A DNA stretch of 64,000 bases, taken from NCBI RefSeq assembly GCF_022829405.1, contig NZ_JAKSXW010000121.1, positions 1 to 64,000 on the forward strand. Reading direction: 5' to 3'. Position 1 is the stretch's first letter. Every line of letters starts with the position of its first letter. The position numbers and the translations under genes are program-made. The stretch comes from Methylobacterium sp. J-076 (GTDB taxonomy: Bacteria; Pseudomonadota; Alphaproteobacteria; Rhizobiales; Beijerinckiaceae). The notes under the pieces were generated by a model. The model did no database searches, had not been told where the DNA came from, and worked only from the letters and a program-made list of their open reading frames with translations. Of the stretch, positions 48,380-57,084 are shown piece by piece.

Positions 48380-49534
48380 TCACACCTTCCAGTTCTTGAG
48401 CGCCGCGAAGGGGCTGTCCGAGCCCGCCGGCTTGTCCGGGTTCAGCACCGCCTCGACCTGAGCGATGGCGTCGGTCAGGGAGAAGGCCGAACCGCTGGGG
48501 AGCCGCCCCCCGGCCGCGTCCCGGTGACCGCCGCCGCGGAACAGGCGGGCGCCGTCCAGGGCGGTGCCGTCCACCGAGCGGAACGACAGCGTCCCCATCC
48601 GCTGGACGTTGACGACGCGCTTCGTTCGCCCGGCCTCCATGATCCGGTCGGAGACCCGCTGGAACATCCCGGAATCGAGGCCGAAGGAGAGCAGCGTCCC
48701 GTCCTTCAGGGGTCGGAACAGGGTGTCCGACTTGGCCAGGGCCCGGGCGAGGCGCGAGCGCGTGGTCATCCGGGCGTCGTCGTCGCCCGCATCGCCGAGC
48801 AGGCGGTCCACGATCCGGGTGCGGATCCCCACCGCGTCGCGCTCCAGCTCGGCCGGGCTCGCACCCTCGCGCAGGCGGGCGCCGGCGTCGATGAGCAGCG
48901 CGGAGACGAACCGGTCGTGCCAGGGATGGCCGGGGGGGACGAGGCCCGTGGCGCTGTCCCAGAAGATCTCATCGAGGGCCGTGCCGCCGGGGAAGGTGGG
49001 CAGTTCCTTGCGCCACAGGTCGAGGGCATCGACGGCGGCGATCAGCGCCGCCAGATCCTCGGCCCGCTCCGGCTCCCGGGTGGCGAAGAGGGCGCGGTGC
49101 GCCATCGTCATCGCCGTCGCGCAGGAATCCCCGTCGATCAGGACGGTGATCTCCGGGTCGCCGAGATCGGCCTGGAACAGGCCCGCCTTGTCCGCCACCG
49201 GGGCCGGCTCCAGCCCCTGCCGGGCGAGCTGGTCGGCGGAGGAGGCGTGGTGGTCGAGGACGACGAGCCGGTGCTTGTCCGCCTCGCGCTTCCGGTTCAT
49301 GGCCGCGAAGCGCTTGATCCCGGCGATGGTCTGCTCTTCGAGGCCGAGGTCGGTCATCAGCAGCGTCTCCGACGCCTGCGCCTTGCCGAGGCGCTTCAGC
49401 TCCTCATCGAAGACCGGCCCGACATCGCTGTAGCGCGGCACGTGGATGACGCGGTCGACCTCCGCGCAGGCGGCGGCCACGGTCGAGGCACCGTAGCCGT
49501 CGAGATCGTGGTGGGTGATCTGGGTCAGGCGCAC
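48380..49534 (-). CDS. DHH-family phosphoesterase
   Basis: A 384-residue protein with the N-terminal DHH domain (ITHHDLDGYGA, LMTDLG, VVLDHHASS) and a C-terminal DHHA1 domain (LFRGGGHRDAAGGRLPS). Such enzymes hydrolyse oligoribonucleotides, cyclic dinucleotides or pAp using Mn2+. The N-terminus is the HHDLDG form rather than the cyclic-di-AMP GdpP type, and no membrane domain is present. The product is unknown. Confidence 0.88.
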   Translation of the reverse strand: MRLTQITHHDLDGYGASTVAAACAEVDRVIHVPRYSDVGPVFDEELKRLGKAQASETLLMTDLGLEEQTIAGIKRFAAMNRKREADKHRLVVLDHHASSADQLARQGLEPAPVADKAGLFQADLGDPEITVLIDGDSCATAMTMAHRALFATREPERAEDLAALIAAVDALDLWRKELPTFPGGTALDEIFWDSATGLVPPGHPWHDRFVSALLIDAGARLREGASPAELERDAVGIRTRIVDRLLGDAGDDDARMTTRSRLARALAKSDTLFRPLKDGTLLSFGLDSGMFQRVSDRIMEAGRTKRVVNVQRMGTLSFRSVDGTALDGARLFRGGGHRDAAGGRLPSGSAFSLTDAIAQVEAVLNPDKPAGSDSPFAALKNWKV

Positions 49535-49808
49535 GCGCGGTCGGCTCCAATCCTGGGGGCAAGGGGCGTCTGTACGCTGCCAAGTCGCCGCAGGCGAGGG
49601 CCCGCCTCACGATCGGGTGACGCGCCGACCCTCAACGCGGCCGCATTTGCAAGGGGGCCCGCACCGTCCCCTGGGGAGGGGCGTCGCTCACCGCCGGGTC
49701 AAGCCATTGGTGGATAAGATCTTACCACCCGATACGGCCGTTAACCTTGACCGGGGATTGACGTGGCGGCGGCGAGATCGGCCCCGTCACTGCCCGCTGC
49801 TCACAGCA

Positions 49809-49823
49809 TTAACCTTTTGTTAA
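49809..49823. promoter_or_regulatory. CtrA-type binding site
   Basis: TTAACCTTTTGTTAA is a perfect TTAA-N7-TTAA, the full recognition motif of the alphaproteobacterial cell-cycle regulator CtrA. It lies about 70 bases upstream of the cysteine protease gene. A second partial site TTAA-N7-TAAA is at 49864-49878. The 360 bases from the DHH gene to this gene hold no other feature. Confidence 0.7.
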
Positions 49824-49894
49824 GGGGCCGATTGCCGTGGAGGCTCTGCCGTGAGAGCTTTCGTTAACGAGAGCTAAACGGTTGGGTCACGGCG

Positions 49895-50551
49895 ATGCGG
49901 TTCGCGGCGAACAAGATGAGGGTTGCGGCCTCGGCATTCCGGCGCGGCCTGGCCGTCTTCGCCATCGCCACCGCCGCCCTCACCGGGGCCGCCGCAGCCC
50001 AGACGCTGGCCAGTCTGCCCTCCGCCGATGTCGGCGCCCGCATCCGTGGCGACGCCAAGCCGATCGCCGCCTGGACCGCCTTCTGCCAGGACTATGCCGC
50101 CGAGTGCGCCGTGGACCGCACCGAGGCCACCCGGATCACCCTGACGCCGGCCACCTGGAACACCATCGTTTCGGTCAATCGCCGCATCAACAAGTCGGTC
50201 GAGCCGATGACCGACATGGAGCACCTCCACGTGGCCGACCGCTGGGACCTCGCCGAGGACGGCATCGGCGATTGTGAGGACTTCCAGCTCCTGAAGCGCC
50301 ACCTGCTCGCCGAGGCGGGCCTTCCCCGCCGGGCCATGCGGATGACGGTGGTCATCGATGAGAAGGGCGAGGGCCACGCCGTCCTGACCCTGATCACCGA
50401 CCGGGGCGACCTCGTCCTCGACAACAAGACCAGCGCGATCCTGCCCTGGCACCGCACCGGCTACGTATTCATCAAGCGCGAAAGCCAGGACACGGTGGCC
50501 TGGGTGTCGCTGGGCGGCGCCACCTCGCCCGTCACCACCGCCAACCGCTGA
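49895..50551 (+). CDS. bacterial transglutaminase-like cysteine peptidase (BTLCP, DUF920)
   Basis: A 218-residue exported protein. A signal peptide occupies about residues 1-35 (ending GAAAAQ). Catalytic residues fit: Cys in GIGDCEDFQLL, His in EGHAVLTLITDRG and Asp in LVLDNKTS. This family includes LapG, the periplasmic protease that releases surface adhesins under cyclic-di-GMP control. The matching LapD or adhesin is not in the window. The CtrA box upstream suggests cell-cycle timing. Confidence 0.85.
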   Translation: MRFAANKMRVAASAFRRGLAVFAIATAALTGAAAAQTLASLPSADVGARIRGDAKPIAAWTAFCQDYAAECAVDRTEATRITLTPATWNTIVSVNRRINKSVEPMTDMEHLHVADRWDLAEDGIGDCEDFQLLKRHLLAEAGLPRRAMRMTVVIDEKGEGHAVLTLITDRGDLVLDNKTSAILPWHRTGYVFIKRESQDTVAWVSLGGATSPVTTANR

Positions 50552-50555
50552 GGCG

Positions 50556-51428
50556 TCACGCCAAGAAGGTCGGGGCGATCCACCAGTCCCGATGGGCGGC
50601 GCGCAGGCAGCGGGCCGCCGCCACCGCCGCGCGGCGGTCGGCGAACAGGCCGAACACCGTGGCCCCCGAGCCGGACATGCGGGCGAGGCGGGCGTTCTGG
50701 CCGCGCAGGGCCGCGAGGCATTCGCCGATCACCGGCGCCACCGTGAGGGCCGGCCCTTCGAGATCGTTGCGGGCCGGGCCGAGGGTGCCGAGCAGCGCCC
50801 CGTGACCGGCATTGGCCGGGATCGCGGGATGCTCCGCCCCCTTGAGCGTCTGCCCGACGCTGAGGCCGAGCGCCTTGAAGACCGGCGCCGTCGGGACCGG
50901 TACGCCAGGGTTGATGAGCACCGCCGGAAGCGGCGCGAAGCCGAGGGCCGGGCCGACATCCTCCCCCGCCCCGCGCATCATCCGCCCCCGCGGATCGAGG
51001 CAGACCGGCACGTCGGCCCCCGTCTCCCGCGCCGCCGCGATGACGGCCGGATCGTCGGGGGCGAGCCTGTTGAGGCGGGCGAGCAGGCGCAGGGCCGCGG
51101 CGGCATCGGACGACCCACCGCCGATCCCCGCCGCCACGGGCAGGCGCTTCAAGAGGTGGAACGCCCCCACGCGCAGGCCCGGCACCCGCGCGGCGAGCCC
51201 CCGCGCCGCACGCATCACGAGGTTGTCGTCCTCCGGCCCGGCGGGGCCGGCGGTCGGCCCGCTCACCGTCAGCGACAGAGCCGCGCCGGGGGTCAGGGAC
51301 AGGCGGTCGGCGGTGCCGGCGAAGGCCACGAGGCTTTCGAGCACGTGATAGCCGTCCGCCGGGCGCCGCCCGAGGACGTGCAACGTGAGGTTCACCTTGG
51401 CAGGCGCGCGGTCGGTCAGGTGGGTCAC
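50556..51428 (-). CDS. ispE: 4-diphosphocytidyl-2-C-methyl-D-erythritol kinase
   Basis: A 290-residue GHMP kinase. N-terminal [20 protein letters not shown] then the ATP loop [18 protein letters not shown] and the C-terminal [13 protein letters not shown] match IspE. It phosphorylates CDP-ME in the MEP pathway, whose first gene dxs is at the left edge. It converges with the cysteine peptidase gene (stop codons four bases apart). Confidence 0.95.
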   Translation of the reverse strand: MTHLTDRAPAKVNLTLHVLGRRPADGYHVLESLVAFAGTADRLSLTPGAALSLTVSGPTAGPAGPEDDNLVMRAARGLAARVPGLRVGAFHLLKRLPVAAGIGGGSSDAAAALRLLARLNRLAPDDPAVIAAARETGADVPVCLDPRGRMMRGAGEDVGPALGFAPLPAVLINPGVPVPTAPVFKALGLSVGQTLKGAEHPAIPANAGHGALLGTLGPARNDLEGPALTVAPVIGECLAALRGQNARLARMSGSGATVFGLFADRRAAVAAARCLRAAHRDWWIAPTFLA

Positions 51429-51510
51429 GGGGAGTCCGCCGGCTGGTTAACGGGCGGGGCCGGGCGTACAGGCCGGATCGGGCGGCGGCAAGGTCGCCCC
51501 GGTGCCAGGG

Positions 51511-52746
51511 TCAGCCGAGGGGGTGTGCCCGGAAGGGCAGGAGGTCCCCCGGCCGGACCGCCTCCATATCCTCGGCCAGTTCGGCGAGCCCGTCGCTCGC
51601 CGCCAGGGCCGACAGGGCTCCGCCCGGGGCCGGCACCGCCTCCGTCAGGCCATCGCCCCCCGGCCTCAGGCACACCCGCAGGTACTCCCGCCGCCCCGCG
51701 CGCTTGCCCAGGGCGAACCCACTGCGCACCAGGGGCAGCGGCGGCTCCGGGGTCCCGCCGGACAGGTGCAGCACCACCGGCAGGAGGATCGCGAGGGCGG
51801 TGACATAGGCCGCACCGGGATTCCCGGGCAGGCCGACGAAGGGCGTCTCGCCCACATGGCCGAAGGCGAGCGGCCGGCCGGGCTTGATGGCGAGGCGCCA
51901 CAGGGTGATGCCGCCCCCCGCGCCCACCGCCGCGCGGACGTGGTCCTCCTCGCCCACCGACACGCCGCCCGAGGTGACGATCAGGTCGTGCTCCGCCGCT
52001 GCGGCAGCGAGCCGCGCCCGGAGGGAAGCCGGATCGTCGCGCAGGATCCCGAGGGGGCAGGGCAGGGCGCCGAACCGGGCGAGGAGGGCCGCGAGCATCG
52101 GCCCGTTGGCGTCGTGGATGCCGGCCGGTGCGAGGGGGCCGCCGAGCGCGCTCACCTCGTCGCCGGTGGAGAACAGGCCGACCCTCAGCCGCGTCCGCAC
52201 CGGAAGGGCGGGCAGGCCCAACGCCGCCGCGAGGGCGAGGTCTTTGGCCCCGAGCCGCCGGCCGATCGGTAGCGCGAGGCTCCCGGCCGCGACATCCTCC
52301 CCCGCACGCCGGCAATTCGCCCCGCGGACGATCCCGCCGTTGAGCGTCACGGCCCCGTCCGCAAAGCGGACATCCTCTTGCATGGCGACCGTATCGGCCC
52401 CCGGCGGCAGGGGGGCGCCGGTGAAGATCCGGGCGGCGGCCCCCCAAGGCAGCGAGGCCGCCTCCGCGCCGGCCGGCACGCGCCCGGCGACGGGCAGGGT
52501 CGTCGGGCCGGTGGGGGCGAGGTCTGCCGCGCGGAAGGCGTAACCGTCCACGGCGGAGTTGTCGAAGGGCGGCAGGGCAAGCGGCGCCGCCACGTCCGCC
52601 GCCAAGATCCGCCCGACGCTCCCGGCGATGGCGACCGTCTCCACGCCGGCCGACACCCTGAGCCGCCCGCAGATCAGCGCGAGGGCATCGGCGACCCGCA
52701 TCGGCGCGGGCTCGGTCGCGGTGGCGTCGCTGCTCCGAGGGCTCAT
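51511..52746 (-). CDS. moeA: molybdopterin molybdenumtransferase MoeA
   Basis: A 411-residue protein. Signature residues: PPFDNSAVDGYAF, GADTVAMQEDV, FSTGDEVSALGG, GIHDANGPML, IVTSGGVSVGEEDHV and FVGLPGNPGAAYV. MoeA inserts molybdate into adenylated molybdopterin. ATG 52746 is chosen over GTG 52749. It completes the local set of molybdenum cofactor genes together with the 20-23 kb operon. Confidence 0.93.
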   Translation of the reverse strand: MSPRSSDATATEPAPMRVADALALICGRLRVSAGVETVAIAGSVGRILAADVAAPLALPPFDNSAVDGYAFRAADLAPTGPTTLPVAGRVPAGAEAASLPWGAAARIFTGAPLPPGADTVAMQEDVRFADGAVTLNGGIVRGANCRRAGEDVAAGSLALPIGRRLGAKDLALAAALGLPALPVRTRLRVGLFSTGDEVSALGGPLAPAGIHDANGPMLAALLARFGALPCPLGILRDDPASLRARLAAAAAEHDLIVTSGGVSVGEEDHVRAAVGAGGGITLWRLAIKPGRPLAFGHVGETPFVGLPGNPGAAYVTALAILLPVVLHLSGGTPEPPLPLVRSGFALGKRAGRREYLRVCLRPGGDGLTEAVPAPGGALSALAASDGLAELAEDMEAVRPGDLLPFRAHPLG

Positions 52747-52889
52747 CACTCAAGGGTCAAGCGGGGAGGCGGACGTCGGTTCGTCCGCGATGGACCGTAC
52801 CGGATTGCGGCAAGCTCACCGGTGGATCAAGCCCACCGGAGCCCTCGCCCCCCTATGAACGCGGGGGGCCCGCCCGTTAGACTCGCCCC

Positions 52890-54014
52890 ATGGACGTCCT
52901 TTCCTGCCAGCGCCGGCATTTCGAGATGCCCCCGGGCGTCTGCTTCCTCGATGCCGCCGCCTGGACACCTCTTCCGACCGCCGTGCGGCGGGCGGGCGAG
53001 GCCGGCATCCTCGCCAAGGCCCGGCCCTGGGAGCATGCGCGCTCGGCCTTCCCCGCCCAGACCGAGGCGGCCCGGGCCGGGGCGGCGGCGCTGGTCGGTG
53101 CGGCACCCGACGACATCGCCATCGTCGGCTCGGTCAGCCACGCCATGGCGACGGCGGCGCTCAACCTCGCCCCGTCCCCCGGCGGGCGCATCCTGCGGGT
53201 GGAGGACGAGTTCCCGTCCCTCTGCCTGCCCTTCGACCGGCTGGCCGAGACCCGCGGCCTCACCGTGGAGGTGGTCGGCCGACCCCCTGACGGCGACTGG
53301 ACGGAGGCGCTGCTGGCCGCCATCCACCGGCCCGGTGCACCGCCCCTGGCCGTGGCGACCCTGACGCCCTCGCACTGGACGGACGGAACCGCCATCGACC
53401 TCGACCGGCTTGCCCCGGCGGTGCATCGGGCCGGGGGTGCCCTGGTGATCGACGCCACCCAGGCCGTGGGCGCGATGCCGGTCGATGTCGCCCGCTGGCG
53501 GCCGGATTTCCTGGCCTTCCCGACCTACAAGTGGACCCTCGGCCCCTACGGGCTCGCCTTCCTCTACGCCGCGCCAGGGCGCCAGGGCGGCCATCCGCTG
53601 GACGAGAACAACGGCAACCGCCCGCCCGCCGAGGGCGCCCGGCGCTACGACCGGGGCGAGCTGCACGATCCCGTGGCCCTGCCGATGGCGGGGGCGGGTT
53701 TCGCGCTGATCGGGGAATGGGGACCGGCGGCGATCTCGCGCCGACTGGCTTACCTCACGGATCGCCTCGCGGAGGGATGCGCGGCGCTGGGCCTCGCCGT
53801 GCCGCCCCAGGGGCGCCGCGTGCCGCATGTCCTCGGCGTCCGCGTCCCGGGCGGCCTGCCGGACGGGTTCATCGCGGCGCTGGCCGCCCGGCAGGTCCAT
53901 GCCAGCGAGCGCTCCGGCGCCCTGCGCCTCAGCCCGCATGTCTGGGTGGACGACGGCGATATCGACCACTGCCTCACCGTGCTGGCTGACCTGTTGCCGG
54001 CCATCCCCCGCTGA
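52890..54014 (+). CDS. class V aminotransferase (PLP enzyme)
   Basis: A 374-residue fold-type I protein of the NifS/CsdB-like class V. PLP sites: D188 in VIDATQAVGAMPVDV and the Schiff-base K214 in FPTYKWTLGPYG. A short cysteine-desulfurase loop with catalytic Cys is not seen, so it is probably not a desulfurase. Relatives act on amino acids such as kynurenine; the substrate is not assignable. An AT-poor 294-base gap with a likely 6S RNA follows. Confidence 0.88.
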   Translation: MDVLSCQRRHFEMPPGVCFLDAAAWTPLPTAVRRAGEAGILAKARPWEHARSAFPAQTEAARAGAAALVGAAPDDIAIVGSVSHAMATAALNLAPSPGGRILRVEDEFPSLCLPFDRLAETRGLTVEVVGRPPDGDWTEALLAAIHRPGAPPLAVATLTPSHWTDGTAIDLDRLAPAVHRAGGALVIDATQAVGAMPVDVARWRPDFLAFPTYKWTLGPYGLAFLYAAPGRQGGHPLDENNGNRPPAEGARRYDRGELHDPVALPMAGAGFALIGEWGPAAISRRLAYLTDRLAEGCAALGLAVPPQGRRVPHVLGVRVPGGLPDGFIAALAARQVHASERSGALRLSPHVWVDDGDIDHCLTVLADLLPAIPR

Positions 54015-54139
54015 CACCGACTTCGGCCGGCGCGGGCGGGCGTGACGGCGGGGTGCCTTCCCGGCGACGAGGGTTCGGCAGGCACGACCCTCGGGCGGCC
54101 TCCAGAAGCTTTTCTCACGGCGGCGTCTGGCGCGGAGGT

Positions 54140-54305
54140 GAGGGCGGGTCTACATAGTGGGAGCGGGGCTGCAGAGTCCGTCAGGAGCACTATCCCCGGG
54201 GCCTTATCGACTCCCTCGGGAGCTGTCCCTGGCCTTGTCCCTGGACTTGGCCAACACGGCGCCCACCTACTCTGTAGGTTTCCCGGGATCGATCCTCCAA
54301 CGGCT
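54140..54305 (+). ncRNA. ssrS: probable 6S RNA (bounds approximate)
   Basis: The gap immediately upstream of the 5-formyl-THF cyclo-ligase is the classical location of ssrS in proteobacteria. The sequence folds strongly: CTCC-CTCG-GGAG, TGGCC...GGCCA around TCC/GGA, and a stem CCTAC-TCT-GTAGG at 54266-54278. A -10-like TACATA at 54151 could start it near 54162. 6S RNA binds sigma-70 RNA polymerase and mimics an open promoter. Identified mainly by context and structure; no alignment made. Confidence 0.6.
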
Positions 54306-54308
54306 CAC

Positions 54309-54911
54309 GTGGCTCCGCACCCTGATCCTTCTTCCCTCGCCGCCCGCAAGGCGGAGGTCCGCCGGACGGCCCTGGCCGCCCGCGACGCCCTGGACCCCGA
54401 GGCCCGGCGCGCGGCCTCGGACGCCATCGCCCGCACGCTCCTCGCCCTTCCGGCCCTCCTCGGCGCCAAGCTGGTCGCCGGCTATTGGCCGATCCGCAGC
54501 GAGGTCGATCCGCGCCCGGCGATGACGGCCCTGGCGGAACGCGGGGCGCGGCTCGCGCTGCCCCACGTCACCCCCGGCGGCCTCGTCTTCCGCGAATGGT
54601 ACCCCGGCGCGGCCCTGGTGCGCGGCGGCTTCGGCCTGAGCGAGCCCGACCCGTCCCTGCCGGAGGTCGCGCCCGACGCGCTCCTCGTGCCGCTGGCCGC
54701 CTTCGACCGCGCCGGGCGTCGCCTGGGCTACGGCCGGGGCTATTACGACGGGGCCATCGCGCGCCTGTCGGAGGGCCGCGCCCTGCTGACGGTGGGCCTC
54801 TGCTTCGCCGCGCAGGAAGTGCCGTCCGTGCCGGTGGAACCCCATGACCGGTCTCTCTCGGCCATCGTCACCGAAGCCGGCTCGCTGAGCCTGGAGGACC
54901 CCCACGGATGA
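54309..54911 (+). CDS. 5-formyltetrahydrofolate cyclo-ligase
   Basis: A 200-residue enzyme converting 5-formyl-THF to methenyl-THF using ATP. The N-terminal AARKAEVRRTALAARDAL, then LVAGYWPIRSEVDPRP and the C-terminal GYGRGYYDGAIARL with FAAQEVPSVPVEPHD match the family. GTG 54309 is tentative, with no clear ribosome binding site. The gene next to ssrS overlaps the downstream phosphoesterase by four bases. In methylotrophs it helps keep folate C1 pools. Confidence 0.9.
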   Translation: MAPHPDPSSLAARKAEVRRTALAARDALDPEARRAASDAIARTLLALPALLGAKLVAGYWPIRSEVDPRPAMTALAERGARLALPHVTPGGLVFREWYPGAALVRGGFGLSEPDPSLPEVAPDALLVPLAAFDRAGRRLGYGRGYYDGAIARLSEGRALLTVGLCFAAQEVPSVPVEPHDRSLSAIVTEAGSLSLEDPHG

Positions 54912-55726
54912 GGCTGCTGTTCCTCGGTGATGTGGTGGGGCGGCCCGGTCGGGCGGCGGTGCTCGACCTTCTCCCCGACCTACGGGAGCGGTGGCGCCTC
55001 GACTGCGTGGTGGTGAACGGCGAGAACGCCGCGGGGGGCTTCGGCATCTCCGAAGCGATCTGCGACGAACTGATCGGCGCGGGTGCCGACGCCGTCACCC
55101 TCGGCAACCACAGCTTCGACCAGCGCGAGGCCCTGGTCTTCATCGCCCGCCAGCCGCGCCTCGTCCGCCCGGCCAACTACCCGCCCGGCACGCCGGGCCG
55201 GGGCGCCACCGTGGTGGAAACCCGGGACGGGGCACGGGTGCTCGTCGTCAACGTGATGGGCCGTGTCTTCCTCGACGCGATGGACGATCCGTTCGCCGCG
55301 GTGGAGCGGGAGATTTCGGCCTGCCCCCTCGGCGCGGCGGCTGATGCCATCCTCGTCGATGTCCACGCCGAGGCGACCAGCGAGAAGCAGGCCCTCGGCC
55401 ACTACCTCGACGGGCGGGTGAGCCTCGTCGTGGGCACCCATACCCACACGCCCACGGCCGACCACCGGATCCTCCCCGGCGGCACCGCCTACATGTCGGA
55501 TTCCGGCATGTGCGGAGACTACGACTCGGTCATCGGCATGCAGAAGCACGAGCCGATCCGGCGGCTGATCCAGAAGACCCCCGGCTCCCGCTGGGAGGTC
55601 GCCACCGGGCAGGGCACCCTGTGCGGCGTCGCCGTGGAAACCGGGGCGGACGGCCTCGCCACGAAGGTGGCCGCCATCCGCATCGGGCCGAACCTCGAAG
55701 AGAGCCGCCCCCCGTTCTGGGAGTAG
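54908..55726 (+). CDS. YmdB-type (TIGR00282) metallophosphoesterase
   Basis: A 272-residue protein with the binuclear metal site: GDVVGRPGR, VVNGENAAGG, TLGNHSFDQ, VDVHAEATSEK and GTHTHTPTADHRI. These phosphodiesterases hydrolyse 2,3-cyclic nucleotides and, in Bacillus, affect biofilm regulation. It is translated with the cyclo-ligase (ATGA overlap), a common pairing in alphaproteobacteria. Confidence 0.9.
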   Translation: MRLLFLGDVVGRPGRAAVLDLLPDLRERWRLDCVVVNGENAAGGFGISEAICDELIGAGADAVTLGNHSFDQREALVFIARQPRLVRPANYPPGTPGRGATVVETRDGARVLVVNVMGRVFLDAMDDPFAAVEREISACPLGAAADAILVDVHAEATSEKQALGHYLDGRVSLVVGTHTHTPTADHRILPGGTAYMSDSGMCGDYDSVIGMQKHEPIRRLIQKTPGSRWEVATGQGTLCGVAVETGADGLATKVAAIRIGPNLEESRPPFWE

Positions 55727-55834
55727 GATTGCGCCGGGCGCCCTTGGCAGGCGCGATCATGGGCGTAGTATGGCTGGAAGTGCCGAACCGCACATGACGG
55801 GTGCGGCCTACAGGTGCAGCCGCAGGGAATCGCC

Positions 55835-56116
55835 ATGCTCAGCAGCACGAGTCTCATCAAATCCTCGTGGATCGCCGTCGAGGTCGGCCGGGAGCGCGCC
55901 GAGCGCGTCCTCGTGGTCGAGACCTACATCGCCGTGAGCCCGCTGGAGCCGAACTTCGACGCCGTCCAGTACGACAAGGTCCTCGCCTGCGTGCGCAGGG
56001 TGCTCGCCATGCATTCCGAGATCGACCGGGCGTCGATCCTCAGCATGCACCGCGGCTCGGGCTGCACCGCGCTGTTCCGCGATCCCTCGAACGACATGGC
56101 CCGCCCCGCCGCGTGA
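55835..56116 (+). CDS. hypothetical protein, 93 residues
   Basis: ATG 55835 with CAGGGAATC upstream. An alternating alpha/beta pattern (SWIAVEVGRERAERVLVVET, YIAVSPLEPNFDAVQYDKVL) and no signal or membrane segment suggest a small globular cytoplasmic protein. A single cysteine pair (LACVRRV, GSGCTAL) is present. Not recognised. It precedes, by 65 bases, the stress-type small exported gene. Confidence 0.65.
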   Translation: MLSSTSLIKSSWIAVEVGRERAERVLVVETYIAVSPLEPNFDAVQYDKVLACVRRVLAMHSEIDRASILSMHRGSGCTALFRDPSNDMARPAA

Positions 56117-56130
56117 CGGGGCGAGGGGCC

Positions 56131-56156
56131 GGAACGCCTCGGGCGCGGCATCCGTT
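56131..56156 (+). promoter_or_regulatory. EcfG-type general stress promoter
   Basis: GGAAC (56131-56135), 17 bases, CGTT (56153-56156): an exact match to the alphaproteobacterial EcfG consensus used by the PhyR-controlled stress response. The -10 part overlaps a perfect inverted repeat CCGTTTCA-TTCCG-TGAAACGG (56152-56172), which runs into the ribosome binding site GGAG and might fold in the transcript. Confidence 0.7.
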
Positions 56157-56181
56157 TCATTCCGTGAAACGGAGATCCCCC

Positions 56182-56382
56182 ATGAAGCGCACCACTCTCG
56201 TCCTCTCGGCCTTCGCCCTCGTCGCGGTGGCCGGAAGCGCCCCGGCCGAGGCCAAGGGCTGCCTCAAGGGCGCCGTCGTCGGCGGCGTCGCCGGCCACAT
56301 GGCCGGCCACGGCAAGATGGGTGCAGCCGCCGGCTGCGCCATCGGCCATCACCGCGCGAACAAGAAAGACAAGCAGGGCTGA
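56182..56382 (+). CDS. small exported glycine-zipper protein
   Basis: A 66-residue protein with a signal peptide (residues 1-24, ending APAEA). The mature 42 residues read GCLKGAVVGGVAGHMAGHG then MGAAAGCAIGHHRANKK, a glycine-zipper with three His and two Cys. It may be a periplasmic or membrane-embedded osmotic/stress protein. Promoted by the EcfG-type site. A strong terminator follows. Confidence 0.85.
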   Translation: MKRTTLVLSAFALVAVAGSAPAEAKGCLKGAVVGGVAGHMAGHGKMGAAAGCAIGHHRANKKDKQG

Positions 56383-56420
56383 AACGCCCCGCAGCGGCGC
56401 CCGCGGTAGCGGTGGACGTC

Positions 56421-56457
56421 AGGGCCCGGGGCAGGGATGCCTCGGGCCTTTTTCTTG
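56421..56457 (+). terminator. intrinsic terminator after the small exported gene
   Basis: GGCCCGGGGCA and TGCCTCGGGCC form a stem with loop GGGA, followed by TTTTTCTT, about 40 bases after the stop. Confidence 0.85.
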
Positions 56458-56595
56458 TCCGGCGCAGAGAAGTCGGCCGTCGCCACGATCCCGCACCCTC
56501 GCGCCAGCCCTTGACCGCTGATTGGAGCTGTTCTAATTAAGAACTACGGGCGGAGGCCGAAGCCGGCCCCGCCACCCGATACGAGGAGAGTGGGC

Positions 56596-56805
56596 ATGTC
56601 CGGTTCCGCGAATGCGTCCTGTGAGAGCTGCCGCTTCTACGACGAGCATCATGGCAATGGCTCGGTCGCCAAGACCGACGAGGGCCTCTGCCGCTTCAAC
56701 CCGCCGGTCAGCCAGCCGGGTCCGGACACCAAGGGCCTCTGGCCGGTGGTCGCCACCAAGGATTGGTGTGGTCACTTCACCGCCGAGATGACCGCGGCCG
56801 AGTGA
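56596..56805 (+). CDS. small cysteine-containing protein, 69 residues
   Basis: ATG 56596 follows ACGAGGAGAGTGGGC. Cysteines lie in SCESCRFYDEHHG, EGLCRFNPP and KDWCGHF, with conserved aromatic residues near the end (GLWPVVATKDWC). The four-Cys CxxC...C...C layout suggests bound iron-sulfur or zinc, as in other alphaproteobacterial unknowns. No signal peptide. A terminator follows. Confidence 0.85.
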   Translation: MSGSANASCESCRFYDEHHGNGSVAKTDEGLCRFNPPVSQPGPDTKGLWPVVATKDWCGHFTAEMTAAE

Positions 56806-56829
56806 TCGCACCGTCAGGGATTGTTCGAA

Positions 56830-56863
56830 GGGCCGGCGCCGCGCGCCGGCCCTTTTCGTTTGG
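56830..56863 (+). terminator. intrinsic terminator of the cysteine protein
   Basis: GGGCCGGCGC and GCGCCGGCCC form a perfect 10-bp stem around CGC, followed by TTTTCGTTT. Confidence 0.9.
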
Positions 56864-57084
56864 GCGGTGCCCTTCGCGGGTGGCCAGGGCCACCGGATCC
56901 CCACGGAACTGCACTGCACGTGAGAACGCACCGGGCTTGATGGCCGGTCGTCATCATCCGGCCAACTTCACCCGTGAGACGGCTGCCGGCAGCATCGGCG
57001 CCGCGCGTCGCCAGTGGCATGGCGCCCGTCCGCATCGGCCGGGCGCATTCAGGCTCGCGGCTCGCGATGGAGGAGTATTCAGGG

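Noticed and set aside
47886..48383. Several short frames with RHCERSEAIQ-like peptides
   Set aside because: They are translations of the palindromic repeats, open in many frames; not proteins.
54042..54308. N-terminal extension of the cyclo-ligase frame
   Set aside because: It would translate the probable 6S RNA region and has no similarity to the family; the normal protein starts near 54309.
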